A DNA stretch of 43,194 nt, from positions 1 through 43,194 of the forward strand of contig NZ_JAQSDN010000028.1 of assembly GCF_029945925.1 (NCBI RefSeq), in the 5' to 3' direction. The position numbers were made by a program, and so were the translations under genes. The DNA is from Polaromonas sp. (GTDB lineage Bacteria > Pseudomonadota > Gammaproteobacteria > Burkholderiales > Burkholderiaceae_C). This document shows, piece by piece, positions 26,401 through 35,782 of this stretch; position 1 is the first letter of the stretch; each line of letters starts with the position of its first letter. A model generated the notes under the pieces. The model did no database searches and was not told the origin of the DNA. It saw only the letters and a program-made list of their open reading frames with translations.

Positions 26401-26562
26401 ATGATTTTTGATGGCGAAGCCTTGAGTGATCTGATGGCTCCGCTGGACTTGGGCTGGAAGGCCCGTGCCCAAGCCGAACTGGCGCTGATGAAAGAGCTGG
26501 TGCCGCTGTTGCAAAAGCGCGCACAGGGGCGGGGAATTTCAGGGCTGAGTGCGTATGAATGA
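23485..26562 (+). CDS. hsdR: Type I restriction enzyme, restriction (motor) subunit
   Basis: HsdR translocates DNA with ATP and cleaves it when bound to the HsdM/HsdS complex on unmethylated DNA. The 1,025-residue product is complete. The PD-(D/E)xK nuclease domain has D136 in YDVLILI and E150/K152 in QIELKT. The helicase motor has Walker A TTGSGKT at 291-297, the DECH box at 410-413 (in place of DEAH) and FTGTP near 436-440; motif VI-like AFSRTNRVL lies further on. The C-terminal region contacts HsdM in relatives. The ATG at 23485 has a poor ribosome site. The next gene starts inside its last codons. Because hsdM is broken, cleavage is probably not possible in this strain unless HsdM is supplied from elsewhere. 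Confidence 0.95.
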   Translation: MPSSTSIYDQSANSVRHSVKEGEIEYGFIGKLQGLKYEYRADIRDRAALERNFREKFEALNRVKLSDGEFARLLDEIITPDVFTAAKTLRTINSFTREDGTPLNYTLVNIKDWCKNTFEVVNQLRVNTDYSHHRYDVLILINGVPCVQIELKTLGINPRRAMEQIVDYKNDPGNGYTKTLLSFLQLFIVSNRTNTYYFANNNARHFAFNADERFLPIYQFADEANNKITQLDEFADKFLVKCTLGQTISRYMVLVASEQKLLMMRPYQVYAVKQIVDCIHQNCGNGYIWHTTGSGKTLTSFKASTLLKDNPDIEKCLFVVDRKDLDRQTREEFNRFQEGCVEENTNTATLVRRLLSDDYADKVIVTTIQKLGLALDENSKRNKQQKKDGKATYKEQLTPLSDKRIVFIFDECHRSQFGDNHDAIKNFFPKAQLFGFTGTPIFEKNATVKQFEGEEGQLRTTEDIFQKQLHAYTITHAIEDTNVLRFHVDYFKPEGKNPPKAGEALAKRAVVEAILAKHDTATASRRFNAVLATASINDAIEYHSLFEDMQNRKREATPEFVPLNIACVFSPPADGNPDVKQIQEDLPQEKLDNEKDPEEKKNALKAILASYNQRYGTNHSINEFDLYYQDVQKRIKDQQWPNADYPAAKKIDITIVVDMLLTGFDSKYLNTLYVDKNLKYHGLIQAFSRTNRVLNGTKPYGNILDFRQQQANVDAAIALFSGEKSGEEARTIWLVDKAPVVIQKLDVAVTVLADFMQSQGLACTPDAVHSLKGDDARAAFIKNFKEVQRLKTQLDQYTDLTEDNAVAIEHILPAEDLQGFRGAYLETAQRLKQQQVQQDKGGDAKGDDAADVDQLDFEFVLFASAVIDYDYIMGLMARFSQQGMQGTGKQKMTKDELIGLILADAKFMNERDDIAAYINTLKAGEGLSEAAIREGYTRFKKEKDSTELAAIATRHQLAPVALQTFVDGILQRMIFDGEALSDLMAPLDLGWKARAQAELALMKELVPLLQKRAQGRGISGLSAYE

Positions 26563-28069
26563 GCAACCGTTAACCGAAACCACACTACTGGAGCGCATTG
26601 CCCTGGGTGAACACACCCGCCAGCAATTCAAGCGCACGTTCAACAACCCCGACGCCTTGGCCACCGAACTGGCGGCGTTTGCCAACAGCGGCGGTGGCAC
26701 CCTGCTCATTGGTGTGGATGACGACGGCACCATTACCGGGCTCAGCGCGGCTGACATACGCCACCTCAACCAGATGCTGAGCAATGCCAGCAGCCAGCAT
26801 GTGCGCCCGCCCGTTCATCCCCTCACCGAAAACGTGAAAACCCAGGCCGGGTTGGTGATGGTGGTGACCGTACCCAACGGCCTAGCCAAACCCTACCTTG
26901 ACCACCAGGGCCGCATCTGGGTCAAACAGGGGGCCGACAAACGCCATGTGACCGCGCGCGAAGAAATGCAGCGCATGTTTCAGAGTGGCGGCCTGGTCTA
27001 TGCGGATGTGGTGCCCGTAGCGGGCACCACCAGTGCAGATCTGGATGAACCCAGCTTTCGCCGTTACCTGGCCCAGCACTACAGCGCAGATACCGCCCAA
27101 GCCGGGCTGCCGCTGGATGCCGTGTTGCAAAACCTGGGCCTGGGTGATGGCCGCGAACTTACCCTGTCTGGCCTCATGCTTTTTGGCCGCAACCAGCAAC
27201 GCTGGCGGCCTGCGTTCTCCATCAAAGCCGTGGCCTTCTTCGGCACCAGCATTGCCGACAGCCACTACCAAGACAGCCAGGACTTCAGCGGCACCCTGCC
27301 TACCCAATACGCCGAGGCGTTGGCCTTTATCAAACGTAACCTGCGTCGCGTGCAGGGCGACCAGGGCTTCAACTCACCGGGCATCTTGGAAGTTCCAGAA
27401 GTGGCCCTGCAAGAGCTGCTGGTCAATGCGCTCGTCCATCGCGACTACTTCACCAGCGCCTCCATCCGCATACTGGTGTTTCGCGACCGCATTGAAATCA
27501 TCAGCCCCGGCCACCTGCCGGACAGTCTGAGCATTGACGACATACGCCACGGCAAAACCAACCGCCGCAATCCCACGCTGAGCGAGCACGCCTTCCGGCT
27601 GCTGCCCTACCGTGGCATGGGCAGCGGCATACCCCGGGCGCTGGGCGAGTGGCCCCAAATTGAACTGATCAGTGAGGTCAGCGGCAACCAGTTCACAGCC
27701 AGGGTGCAGCGGCCCAAGACCGAGCAGGAGGGATCTGGCGAACATACGACCGACCCAGTCGTCGACCCAGTCACAGGGCAAGTCATCCAAGAGCCAGAGT
27801 CACGGCCAGAGTCACGGCTAGAGTCACGGCTAGAGTCACGGCTAGAGTCCAAGTTGGCGGCCAAGGTCATGCTGATGCTTGATGCAACTGCGCTGGGCAA
27901 GCTTGCACTGGCGCAAGGGCTGGGGCACCAAGGCGTGTCTGGCGAGCTAAATAAGCAAATTCGCCGCTTGCAGAGCAGTGGCCTGATCGAGTACACCCTG
28001 CCCGACAAACCCAACAGTCGCCTGCAGCAATACCGCCTGACGGAACAAGGAAAGGCCTTGTTGAAATGA
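26555..28069 (+). CDS. AlbA_2 / Schlafen-like ATP-binding protein
   Basis: The 504-residue protein has an N-terminal AlbA_2 (Schlafen AlbA-like, formerly AAA_4) domain at about 10-125 with FANSGGGTLLIGVDDDGTI and the GRIWVKQGADKR element. A C-terminal HATPase-like part follows (LLVNALVHRDY, DRIEIISPG, GSGIPRAL), then a linker made of five four-residue repeats (PESR/LESR, residues 414-433) and a winged-helix-like end. Such proteins are frequent cargo between type I restriction genes; RNA or DNA cleavage or regulation has been suggested for relatives, but I cannot assign a role. The ATG at 26555 overlaps the hsdR stop by eight bases. Its stop overlaps the hsdS start as ATGA. Confidence 0.87.
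   Translation: MNEQPLTETTLLERIALGEHTRQQFKRTFNNPDALATELAAFANSGGGTLLIGVDDDGTITGLSAADIRHLNQMLSNASSQHVRPPVHPLTENVKTQAGLVMVVTVPNGLAKPYLDHQGRIWVKQGADKRHVTAREEMQRMFQSGGLVYADVVPVAGTTSADLDEPSFRRYLAQHYSADTAQAGLPLDAVLQNLGLGDGRELTLSGLMLFGRNQQRWRPAFSIKAVAFFGTSIADSHYQDSQDFSGTLPTQYAEALAFIKRNLRRVQGDQGFNSPGILEVPEVALQELLVNALVHRDYFTSASIRILVFRDRIEIISPGHLPDSLSIDDIRHGKTNRRNPTLSEHAFRLLPYRGMGSGIPRALGEWPQIELISEVSGNQFTARVQRPKTEQEGSGEHTTDPVVDPVTGQVIQEPESRPESRLESRLESRLESKLAAKVMLMLDATALGKLALAQGLGHQGVSGELNKQIRRLQSSGLIEYTLPDKPNSRLQQYRLTEQGKALLK
27794..27853 (+). repeat. 12-bp tandem repeat, five units
   Basis: Five head-to-tail units of CCAGAGTCACGG or CTAGAGTCACGG, the last one diverged (CTAGAGTCCAAG). They encode the PESR/LESR linker of the AlbA_2 protein. 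The unit length is a multiple of three, so gain or loss changes linker length without shifting the frame. Confidence 0.92.
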
Positions 28070-29334
28070 ATGAGCGGAAAAAATTGGTGCCTAAACTGCG
28101 GTTTCCGGAGTTTCGAACGGCTAGGGAGTGGGATACGACAGTTTTGGGCGAACTGTCTGAAGTCGTCCGTGGTGGATCGCCGCGCCCGATTGAGGGTTTT
28201 CTGACCACTGCTGTCGATGGTCTTCACTGGCTGAAGATTGGCGACGTTGATAAGGAAGCGAAATACGTTACTCATACCGCAGAGAAAGTCAGACCAGAAG
28301 CGCTCAGTAAGACCCGAGTAGTGAATCCTGGAGACCTGATTCTTTCAAACTCGATGAGTTTCGGTCGTCCATACATTCTCCAGATAAAAACCTGTATTCA
28401 TGACGGCTGGATCGCTGTAACGCATATAGGTGATGAGGTCACACGGGACTTTCTCTACTATCTGATTTCTGAACCGCACAGCCAAAGATACTTTTTGAAT
28501 AATGCTGCTGGCAGTGGCGTTCAGAATCTAAATGCCGACATCATCAAGGCTTTGCCGGTTTGTCATCCGCCTTCTTCCGAGCAACAAAAAATCGCCGACT
28601 GCCTGAGTTCCTTGGACGAGCTGATCACCGCGCAAGCCCGCAAAGTGGACGCGCTCAAGACCCATAAAAAAGGACTGATGCAGCAGCTCTTCCCCCGCGA
28701 AGGCGAAACCCAACCGCGTCTACGGTTTCCTGAGTTTCGAGTTGCGGGGGAATGGAAACAGAAGACACTAGAAGAAATTGCAACCATCAAGTCAGGCTCC
28801 ACTCCATTGAGAGCAAACGACGAATTTTTTGTTGGCGGTTCTATTCCTTGGGTTAAAACAACAGACTTAAACAATTCGTTCATCGCCACGACTGAAGAAA
28901 AGATAACTGCAAAAGCGAAGGCCCGGATCAATCCCGTAGGTTCGGTTTTAGTCGCAATGTATGGCGGCTTTAATCAGATCGGTAGAACTGGCTGTTTGAG
29001 TGTTCCTGCCGCTACAAATCAAGCAATTTCGGTTTTGCTGTTAGACCAAAAAATCGCCTTACCCGTTTATGTTTTAGCGTGGCTAAACGCCAAGGTCGAA
29101 GATTGGAAAAGAATCGCTAGCAGTAGCCGCAAAGATCCGAATATCACTGGCTCTGATGTTGCTAAATTCCTCATCACTTTGCCCGAAGTTAAAGAGCAAA
29201 GGCGTATTGCCGACTGTGTTGATTCTCTCGACGATCTCATCACCACCGCCACCCAAGAACTCGACACCCTCAAGACCCACAAGAAAGGGCTGATGCAGCA
29301 GCTTTTCCCATCAGCCGAGGCGGCGGAGGCATGA
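28066..29334 (+). CDS. hsdS: Type I restriction enzyme, specificity subunit
   Basis: HsdS recognises a two-part DNA target and holds HsdM and HsdR. The 422-residue product has the standard layout: target domain 1 (about 20-168), central conserved region (about 172-212), target domain 2 (about 228-375) and C-terminal conserved region (about 377-415). The two conserved regions are close copies, QQKIADCLSSLDELIT and QRRIADCVDSLDDLIT, each ending KTHKKGLMQQLFP. The target-domain DNA is clearly richer in A and T than its neighbours, a frequent sign of exchange of these domains. The start overlaps the previous stop by four bases (ATGA) and the stop overlaps the next start likewise. The recognised sequence cannot be predicted here. 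Confidence 0.95.
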   Translation: MNERKKLVPKLRFPEFRTAREWDTTVLGELSEVVRGGSPRPIEGFLTTAVDGLHWLKIGDVDKEAKYVTHTAEKVRPEALSKTRVVNPGDLILSNSMSFGRPYILQIKTCIHDGWIAVTHIGDEVTRDFLYYLISEPHSQRYFLNNAAGSGVQNLNADIIKALPVCHPPSSEQQKIADCLSSLDELITAQARKVDALKTHKKGLMQQLFPREGETQPRLRFPEFRVAGEWKQKTLEEIATIKSGSTPLRANDEFFVGGSIPWVKTTDLNNSFIATTEEKITAKAKARINPVGSVLVAMYGGFNQIGRTGCLSVPAATNQAISVLLLDQKIALPVYVLAWLNAKVEDWKRIASSSRKDPNITGSDVAKFLITLPEVKEQRRIADCVDSLDDLITTATQELDTLKTHKKGLMQQLFPSAEAAEA

Positions 29335-30341
29335 GCAACCTGATTCTGTACTCCACCGAAGACGGCAAGAGTCAAATTCAGCTGCGGACTGACCTGGGAA
29401 CGGTGTGGCTGACCCAGTTGGAGATGGCGGAGTTGTTTGACGCCACCAAACAGAACATCTCGCTGCACCTCAAGAACCTCTTTGAGGACGGTGAATTGGA
29501 TGCAACGGCAACTGTCAAGGAATCCTTGACAGTTCAAACCGAGGGCACGCGCAAGGTACAACGGCCCATCACGCTCTACAACCTGGACGCCATCCTGGCC
29601 GTGGGCTACCGCGTGCGCTCACCGCGGGGCGTGCAGTTCCGCCGCTGGGCGTCCACGGTGCTCAAAGAGTACCTGGTCAAGGGCTTTGTGATGGACGACG
29701 AGCGGCTGAAGAACCCGGACGGCCGCCCGGACTACTTTGACGAGATGCTGGCGCGCATCCGGGACATACGGGCCTCGGAAAAGCGCTTTTACCAAAAGGT
29801 GCGCGACCTGTTTGCGCTGGCAGCGGACTACGACAAGTCGGATGAGACTACACAGACCTTTTTTGCCACGGTGCAAAACCTGTTGCTCTACGCGGTGACG
29901 CAAAAGACGGCAGCAGAACTCATCGTCAGCCGCGCCAATCCTGCGGACCCACACTTCGGTCTGCTTAGCTGGAAGGGCACCCAGGTGCGCAAGCAGGACA
30001 TTGTGGTGGCCAAAAACTACTTGACCGAGGACGAGGTCGACACCCTGAACCGGCTGGTGGTCATCTTCCTGGAGACGGCAGAGCTGCGCGCCAAGCGGCA
30101 AACCATCACCAGCATGAGTTTCTGGCAAGAGAACGTGGGGCAGATCGTTGTTTCCAACGGCTTTCCACTGCTCAGCGGTGCCGGTTCGGTTAGCCACGCC
30201 CGCATGGAGCAAAAGCTGGAGCCGCTGTATCTGGACTTTGACCAACGCCGCAAGACCGAAGAAGCCCGTGCCGCTGATGCGCAGGAGGAGGCTGATTTGA
30301 AGGCGCTGGAGAGCACGATAAAGAATCGGCCCAAGACATGA
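29331..30341 (+). CDS. RhuM-family protein
   Basis: The 336-residue protein fits the RhuM family: an N-terminal winged-helix-like section with [20 protein letters not shown] and [11 protein letters not shown], the [18 protein letters not shown] element, [19 protein letters not shown], and a C-terminal Doc/Fic-like segment. RhuM was named in Salmonella and Yersinia islands, and homologues are common inside type I restriction operons; no biochemical role is established that I know of. The N-terminal part looks like a DNA-binding or antirepressor domain. It overlaps hsdS by four bases and the next gene by four bases, so it is translated as part of the same operon. Confidence 0.88.
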   Translation: MSNLILYSTEDGKSQIQLRTDLGTVWLTQLEMAELFDATKQNISLHLKNLFEDGELDATATVKESLTVQTEGTRKVQRPITLYNLDAILAVGYRVRSPRGVQFRRWASTVLKEYLVKGFVMDDERLKNPDGRPDYFDEMLARIRDIRASEKRFYQKVRDLFALAADYDKSDETTQTFFATVQNLLLYAVTQKTAAELIVSRANPADPHFGLLSWKGTQVRKQDIVVAKNYLTEDEVDTLNRLVVIFLETAELRAKRQTITSMSFWQENVGQIVVSNGFPLLSGAGSVSHARMEQKLEPLYLDFDQRRKTEEARAADAQEEADLKALESTIKNRPKT

Positions 30342-31315
30342 CTGACGATATTGAAATCATCCATTCCCCACTGGCGCAGACCTACAGCGCTGGGGGGCAC
30401 ACGCTGCGCATCGAGATTTACCGCAGTGCAGACAGCCTATGGATTTTGGAGGTAGTGGACGAAGGGGGCACGTCAACCGTGTGGGACGACCCGTTTAAAA
30501 CAGACAGGGCGGCGCTGGAAGCAGCGTTTTTGGCCATCGAGACCGAGGGTGCCCACAGTTTTTTGACCGATGCAGGCAAGCCAAGGCAAGAGGTGCCGGC
30601 CAACGGCAATGAGCTGTTCGAGCCACTGACGGAAGAAGAGCTGGACGAGCTGGAGCATTTTTTGCTGTATGAGCTGGACACCGAAGAGGGTATGACGCTG
30701 GACATCTTGGATGGCTTTTTGCATGCCATCGTCATCGGGCCGGTGTTCATACACCCGCACGAATGGCTGCCCAAGGTGTGGGGCACAGAGGACGATGAGA
30801 CGCCGCCCATGCCGAGTGTGGAGGTGTTCAATCGGGTCTTGCAATTGATCATGCGCCACTACAACGGCATCGTGTCGGGCTTTTCCATGCAGCCGCCAGA
30901 GTTTTTGCCGTTGTGGGCCACCCACACTTTTGAGGAGCAAGAGTTTGATGACGCAGAGGGCTGGGCTTATGGCTTCTGCGAAGGTGTCAAGCTCAGCCAA
31001 CCTGCATGGCAGGCATTGCTGGATGACTCCGAAGGTGAGCGCTGGTATCGCCCCATTGGCTTGTTGGGCGGGGATGACTATTCAGCAGATCAAATGGAGC
31101 TGACCACGACTCCTGCGCAGCGCCATGTGCTGGCGGCAGCGATTGGCAACAATTTGCCCTACATCCATGCTTTTTGGTTGCCGATGCGCGAGGCTGTCAA
31201 TGAGCGCCAACGGGCGCAGCGCATGAGCAACAAAGTGGGCCGCAACGAGCCTTGCCCCTGCGGCAGTGGCAAGAAGTTCAAGAAGTGCTGTGGCGCGCCG
31301 TCGCAGCTGCACTGA
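30338..31315 (+). CDS. UPF0149 (YecA-like) protein with SEC-C zinc motif and extra N-terminal domain
   Basis: The 325-residue product has three parts. Residues 1 to about 80 form an unassigned domain with alternating strands ([19 protein letters not shown]). A UPF0149/YecA-like helical region follows (about 90-260) with [30 protein letters not shown] and WAYGFCEGV. The C-terminal SEC-C motif [13 protein letters not shown] (306-318) has the four zinc ligands. SEC-C motifs bind zinc and often contact nucleic acids or protein partners. It overlaps the RhuM gene by four bases and lies 24 bases before hsdM. A role in the restriction system is inferred only from position. Confidence 0.85.
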   Translation: MTDDIEIIHSPLAQTYSAGGHTLRIEIYRSADSLWILEVVDEGGTSTVWDDPFKTDRAALEAAFLAIETEGAHSFLTDAGKPRQEVPANGNELFEPLTEEELDELEHFLLYELDTEEGMTLDILDGFLHAIVIGPVFIHPHEWLPKVWGTEDDETPPMPSVEVFNRVLQLIMRHYNGIVSGFSMQPPEFLPLWATHTFEEQEFDDAEGWAYGFCEGVKLSQPAWQALLDDSEGERWYRPIGLLGGDDYSADQMELTTTPAQRHVLAAAIGNNLPYIHAFWLPMREAVNERQRAQRMSNKVGRNEPCPCGSGKKFKKCCGAPSQLH

Positions 31316-31339
31316 CCCGCTTCACATACCAACATCAAC

Positions 31340-32841
31340 ATGACCGAACAAAACCAAAAACAACTGGGCAACACCCTCTGGGCGATTGCCGACCAACTGC
31401 GCGGGGCCATGGATGCGGACGATTTCCGTGACTACATGTCGTCCTTCCTGTTCTTGCGCTACCTGTCTGACAACTACGAGACGGCGGCGAAGAAGGAGCT
31501 GGGGACTACGTCGTCCAGCCACAACACTTGTGGAGCAGCATTGCCAATATGGCCCGCACACAAAGTGATGAGCTACTCAACACGCTGCAAGCGGGCTTCA
31601 AGTACATCGAGACCGAATCTTTTGAGAGCACGTTTCAGGGCTTGTTTTCTGAAATTGACCTGGGTTCGTCCAAGCTGGGCAAAGGCTACCCAGAGCGCAA
31701 CGCCAAGCTGTGCGTCATCATCAAAAAAATCGCTGATGGGCTGGCCGAGTTCTCTGACAAGTTGGACACCCTGGGTGACGCTTACGAGTACCTGATTGGT
31801 CAGTTTGCAGCTGGCTCGGGTAAAAAGGCGGGCGAGTTTTATACGCCGCAGCAAATCTCGGACATTCTTTCCACCATCGTGACGCTGGATAGCCAGGAGC
31901 CCAAGACGGGAGCAAAGCAGCGGCTGGAAAGCGTGATGGACTTTGCGTGTGGCTCAGGTTCCCTGCTGCTGAACGTCCGCAAAAAGACCAAGGAAGCTGG
32001 CGGCACTATCGGCAGGATTTACGGCCAAGAAAAGAACATCACCACCTACAACCTGGCGCGCATGAACATGCTGCTGCATGGGGTGAAGGACACCGAGTTT
32101 GAAATTTTCCACGGCGACACACTCACCAACGACTGGGACATCCTGCGCGAGCTGAATCCGGCCAAGAAGCCTGCCTTTGACGCCATCGTGGCTAACCCGC
32201 CGTTCAGTTACCGCTGGGAGCCTACCGATGCTTTGGCTGATGACGTGCGCTTCAAAAACCACGGCCTGGCGCCAAAGTCCGCTGCGGACTTTGCCTTTCT
32301 GCTCCACGGCTTCCACTTCCTGAAAGATGAGGGGGTGATGGCTATCATCCTGCCTCATGGTGTGCTGTTCCGGGGTGGGGCGGAAGAGCGCATCCGCACC
32401 AAGCTGCTGAAAGATGGGCACATTGACACGGTGATTGGCCTGCCGTCCAACCTGTTTTATTCCACGGGCATTCCGGTGTGCATCTTGGTGCTGAAGAAGT
32501 GCAAGAAGCCGGATGACGTGCTGTTCATCAACGCCGCCGAGCACTTTGTCAAAGGCAAACGCCAGAACCAGCTGACGGACGAGAACATTGCCAAAATCAT
32601 CAAGACCTACCAATACCGTGAGGAGGAGGCGCGCTACTCCCGCCGGGTGGGGATGGCCGAGATTGAGAAGAATGAGTTCAACCTGAACATCTCACGCTAT
32701 ATCAGCACAGCGGTGGGCGAGGCAGAGATTGACCTGGACGCCACGCACCGCGAACTCGTGGACATTGAGAAGGCTATTGCGGTAGCCAAAGATAAGCACA
32801 ACGGCTTTTTGAAAGAACTGGGTTTGAAGCTGCTGCCTTAA
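31340..32841 (+). pseudogene. hsdM: Type I restriction enzyme, modification subunit (deletion and frameshift)
   Basis: HsdM methylates adenine with S-adenosylmethionine as part of the M2S complex. The gene starts normally (MTEQNQKQLGNTLWAIADQL; residues 1-55 to KKELG), then passes at about 31500-31506 into a different frame, DYVVQPQHLWSSIANMARTQ, which is read to the end at 32841. In relatives, as I recall, some 40-50 residues lie between those two segments, so this looks like a deletion whose length is one more than a multiple of three, not a simple one-base slip. The rest is well preserved: GEFYTPQQISDIL, SAM motif FACGSGSLL and catalytic NPPF in ANPPFSYRW. A restart at TTG 31528 or ATG 31549 would lack the N-terminal domain. 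A sequencing error is less likely given the missing residues. Confidence 0.85.
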
Positions 32842-32860
32842 GCCCGCTAGACATTGAATA

Positions 32861-32906
32861 CAAACAAAAAGCCCGCCAAGTTTTCACTTGGCGGGCTTTT
32901 TGTTTG
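32861..32906. terminator. Strong bidirectional terminator between hsdM and argG
   Basis: A perfect 21-bp stem (CAAACAAAAAGCCCGCCAAGT and its complement) with a TTTC loop. The GC-rich centre is flanked by an A-run and a T-run, so it ends transcription from hsdM on the plus strand and argG on the minus strand. Confidence 0.95.
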
Positions 32907-32919
32907 GAGTTGCGCAGGC

Positions 32920-34290
<1,371 letters not shown>

Positions 34291-34320
34291 CTATGAAATT
34301 AAGAGTAAATCGCCTGCGGA

Positions 34321-34638
34321 TCAACCGAAGTGGCAGATGTAGTGATAGGCCTCGGCGACACGGATGTCGAAGCTCGAGTTGCCCGGTATGCTGAATTTTT
34401 CACCCGGTGCGGAGGTGAGCCAGGCGTCGGTGCCGGCGAGTTTGTACTCGCAGGCGCCGGCCACACATTCCATGATTTCGGGCGCGCCGGTCTTGAAGGT
34501 CAGTGTCGAGGGCAACACCACACCGACGGATTTTTTGGTGCCATCGGGAAAGGTGATGCCGTGGCTCACGCACTTGCCGTCGAAATAGACATTGGCCTGG
34601 GTGGTGACGCTGATGTTGTCGATTTTTTCTGTAGTCAT
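34321..34638 (-). CDS. ppnP: Pyrimidine/purine nucleoside phosphorylase PpnP
   Basis: The 105-residue protein matches the PpnP (formerly YaiE, DUF1255) family across its whole length: VTTQANVYFDGKCVSHGI, FPDGTKKSVGVVLP, the VAGACEYKL strand and FSIPGNSSFDIRV. It is a single cupin fold. Family members split nucleosides with phosphate to a base and ribose-1-phosphate, with broad specificity. It lies 69 bases before argG on the same strand with no visible terminator between, so read-through is possible. The gap to the next gene upstream (34639-34909) holds only a terminator. Confidence 0.93.
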   Translation of the reverse strand: MTTEKIDNISVTTQANVYFDGKCVSHGITFPDGTKKSVGVVLPSTLTFKTGAPEIMECVAGACEYKLAGTDAWLTSAPGEKFSIPGNSSFDIRVAEAYHYICHFG

Positions 34639-34869
34639 GGTGGTGTGAAAGTGGGCGGGGAAAACATCCGGCTGCCGGGCTGGCGATGCAAAGCCCCTGA
34701 TTTTAGGTCACCCGGACTTCCGGCGCGTGGCGGGATGGTCTTGACGGGGCAAGGGCACCTGAATCCGTTCGCCTGGTTCAGGCGTATCCCGAATGACGAA
34801 TGCAGGGCCATCACGTCCATGAAAGCAGAAAGCCCGGAGACCCCATTGATTGCGTGGGGCGGCCGGCAA

Positions 34870-34899
34870 CAAAAAAGGGGCTAACAAGCCCCTTTTTTG
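34870..34899 (-). terminator. Intrinsic terminator after the glycine-zipper gene
   Basis: AAGGGGCT and AGCCCCTT form the stem around a short loop; it is flanked by A6 and T6 and can act in both directions. On the minus strand it lies about 10 bases after the stop of the gene at 34910. Confidence 0.9.
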
Positions 34900-34909
34900 T
34901 TTTGCTGGC

Positions 34910-35641
34910 TTAACGCCAGTGGCGGTGCCCGCCGTAGCCGCCGCGGCTGTAACCGAAGTTGAGCGACACGCCCACCGGCGGGTAGTAAGGCCGCGGGTAA
35001 TAACCGGGGTAGGCGACCACCGCAGGCTGCACATAGACCGGCTGCGAATACACCGGCTGGGCATAGACGGGCTGTGAGTAGACAGGTTGCGAATAAACAG
35101 GCTGCGAATACACCGGCTGGGCTGGCTGGACATAAGCTTGCTGACTGGCCTGCGGCGCGGGCATCGCGCCCACCGGCGTGACCTGCAGCCGTACATACAG
35201 GCCGGGGTCACTGGGCATCTGCACGGTGTGCTGCTTGTCGGCGTATTCGTACACCACGTTGTAATGCGAAGTGCGGTTTTCGTAGGACATCTGGGTGCCG
35301 CACTGCTGCACGTTCTGCACCTGGCTGCGGTTGCCTTCGATGTTGTTGCCGACCATGGCGCCACCGACCAGGCCGATCATGGTCGCCAGGGCGCGCCCGC
35401 CGCCGTCGCCAATGGCATTGCCCATTGCGCCGCCGGCCAGCGCGCCCATCACGGCGCCGGCACCCGAGGGCGGGGCTTCAGTGACCATGGGCTGGACGGA
35501 GCAGACCTGGCGCGGCACGCTGACCTGCTGGACCACCGGGGTGCTGGAGATCACGCGCGCCAGGATGTCCATCGCCGATGCGTTGACGGCAAACAGCCCG
35601 GAGGCTGCGGCAACAGCGGATAAAACAAGTGTATTTTTCAT
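34910..35641 (-). CDS. Glycine-zipper (2TM) outer-membrane protein with VYSQP repeats
   Basis: The 243-residue precursor has an N-terminal signal peptide (about 1-23, ending in NASAM). A glycine-zipper region AGAVMGALAGGAMGNAIGDG continuing to about residue 98 suggests membrane insertion, like the 17-kDa-antigen/SlyB group. A beta-rich stretch (SHYNVVYEYADKQHTVQMPS) resembles the conserved end of those proteins. Then comes a run of five-residue units VYSQP/VYAQP (about 178-207) and a tyrosine/glycine-rich tail. The function is unknown; envelope stability or surface exposure are possible. A terminator follows. The ATG at 35641 is clear. Confidence 0.85.
   Translation of the reverse strand: MKNTLVLSAVAAASGLFAVNASAMDILARVISSTPVVQQVSVPRQVCSVQPMVTEAPPSGAGAVMGALAGGAMGNAIGDGGGRALATMIGLVGGAMVGNNIEGNRSQVQNVQQCGTQMSYENRTSHYNVVYEYADKQHTVQMPSDPGLYVRLQVTPVGAMPAPQASQQAYVQPAQPVYSQPVYSQPVYSQPVYAQPVYSQPVYVQPAVVAYPGYYPRPYYPPVGVSLNFGYSRGGYGGHRHWR
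35029..35122 (-). repeat. 15-bp tandem repeats coding VYSQP
   Basis: About six imperfect 15-bp units code VYSQP, VYAQP or VYVQP on the minus strand. Two stretches of 20 bases (35041-35060 and 35101-35120) are identical, which favours recent duplication and possible length variation between strains. Confidence 0.8.
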
Positions 35642-35782
35642 GGTTCAAATCCCTTTTTAGCCTGCTGGAAGAGCCCCGGCCGGGGAGGCCAAAATGACGT
35701 CTACCAGTTTAATGATTCAGAGTGGATTTGGTGCACACAAGTTCAGTAAAGCCCTGTAAAGCTGGGCCGGGGCCCGGCCGTT

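Noticed and set aside
27794..27853. CRISPR-like array
   Set aside because: The 12-bp units are directly adjacent without spacers and are part of a reading frame. I saw no CRISPR array elsewhere in the window.
31528..32841. Second half of hsdM as an independent gene
   Set aside because: It begins at a TTG in mid-domain with no ribosome site, and the missing N-terminal part lies directly upstream in another frame.
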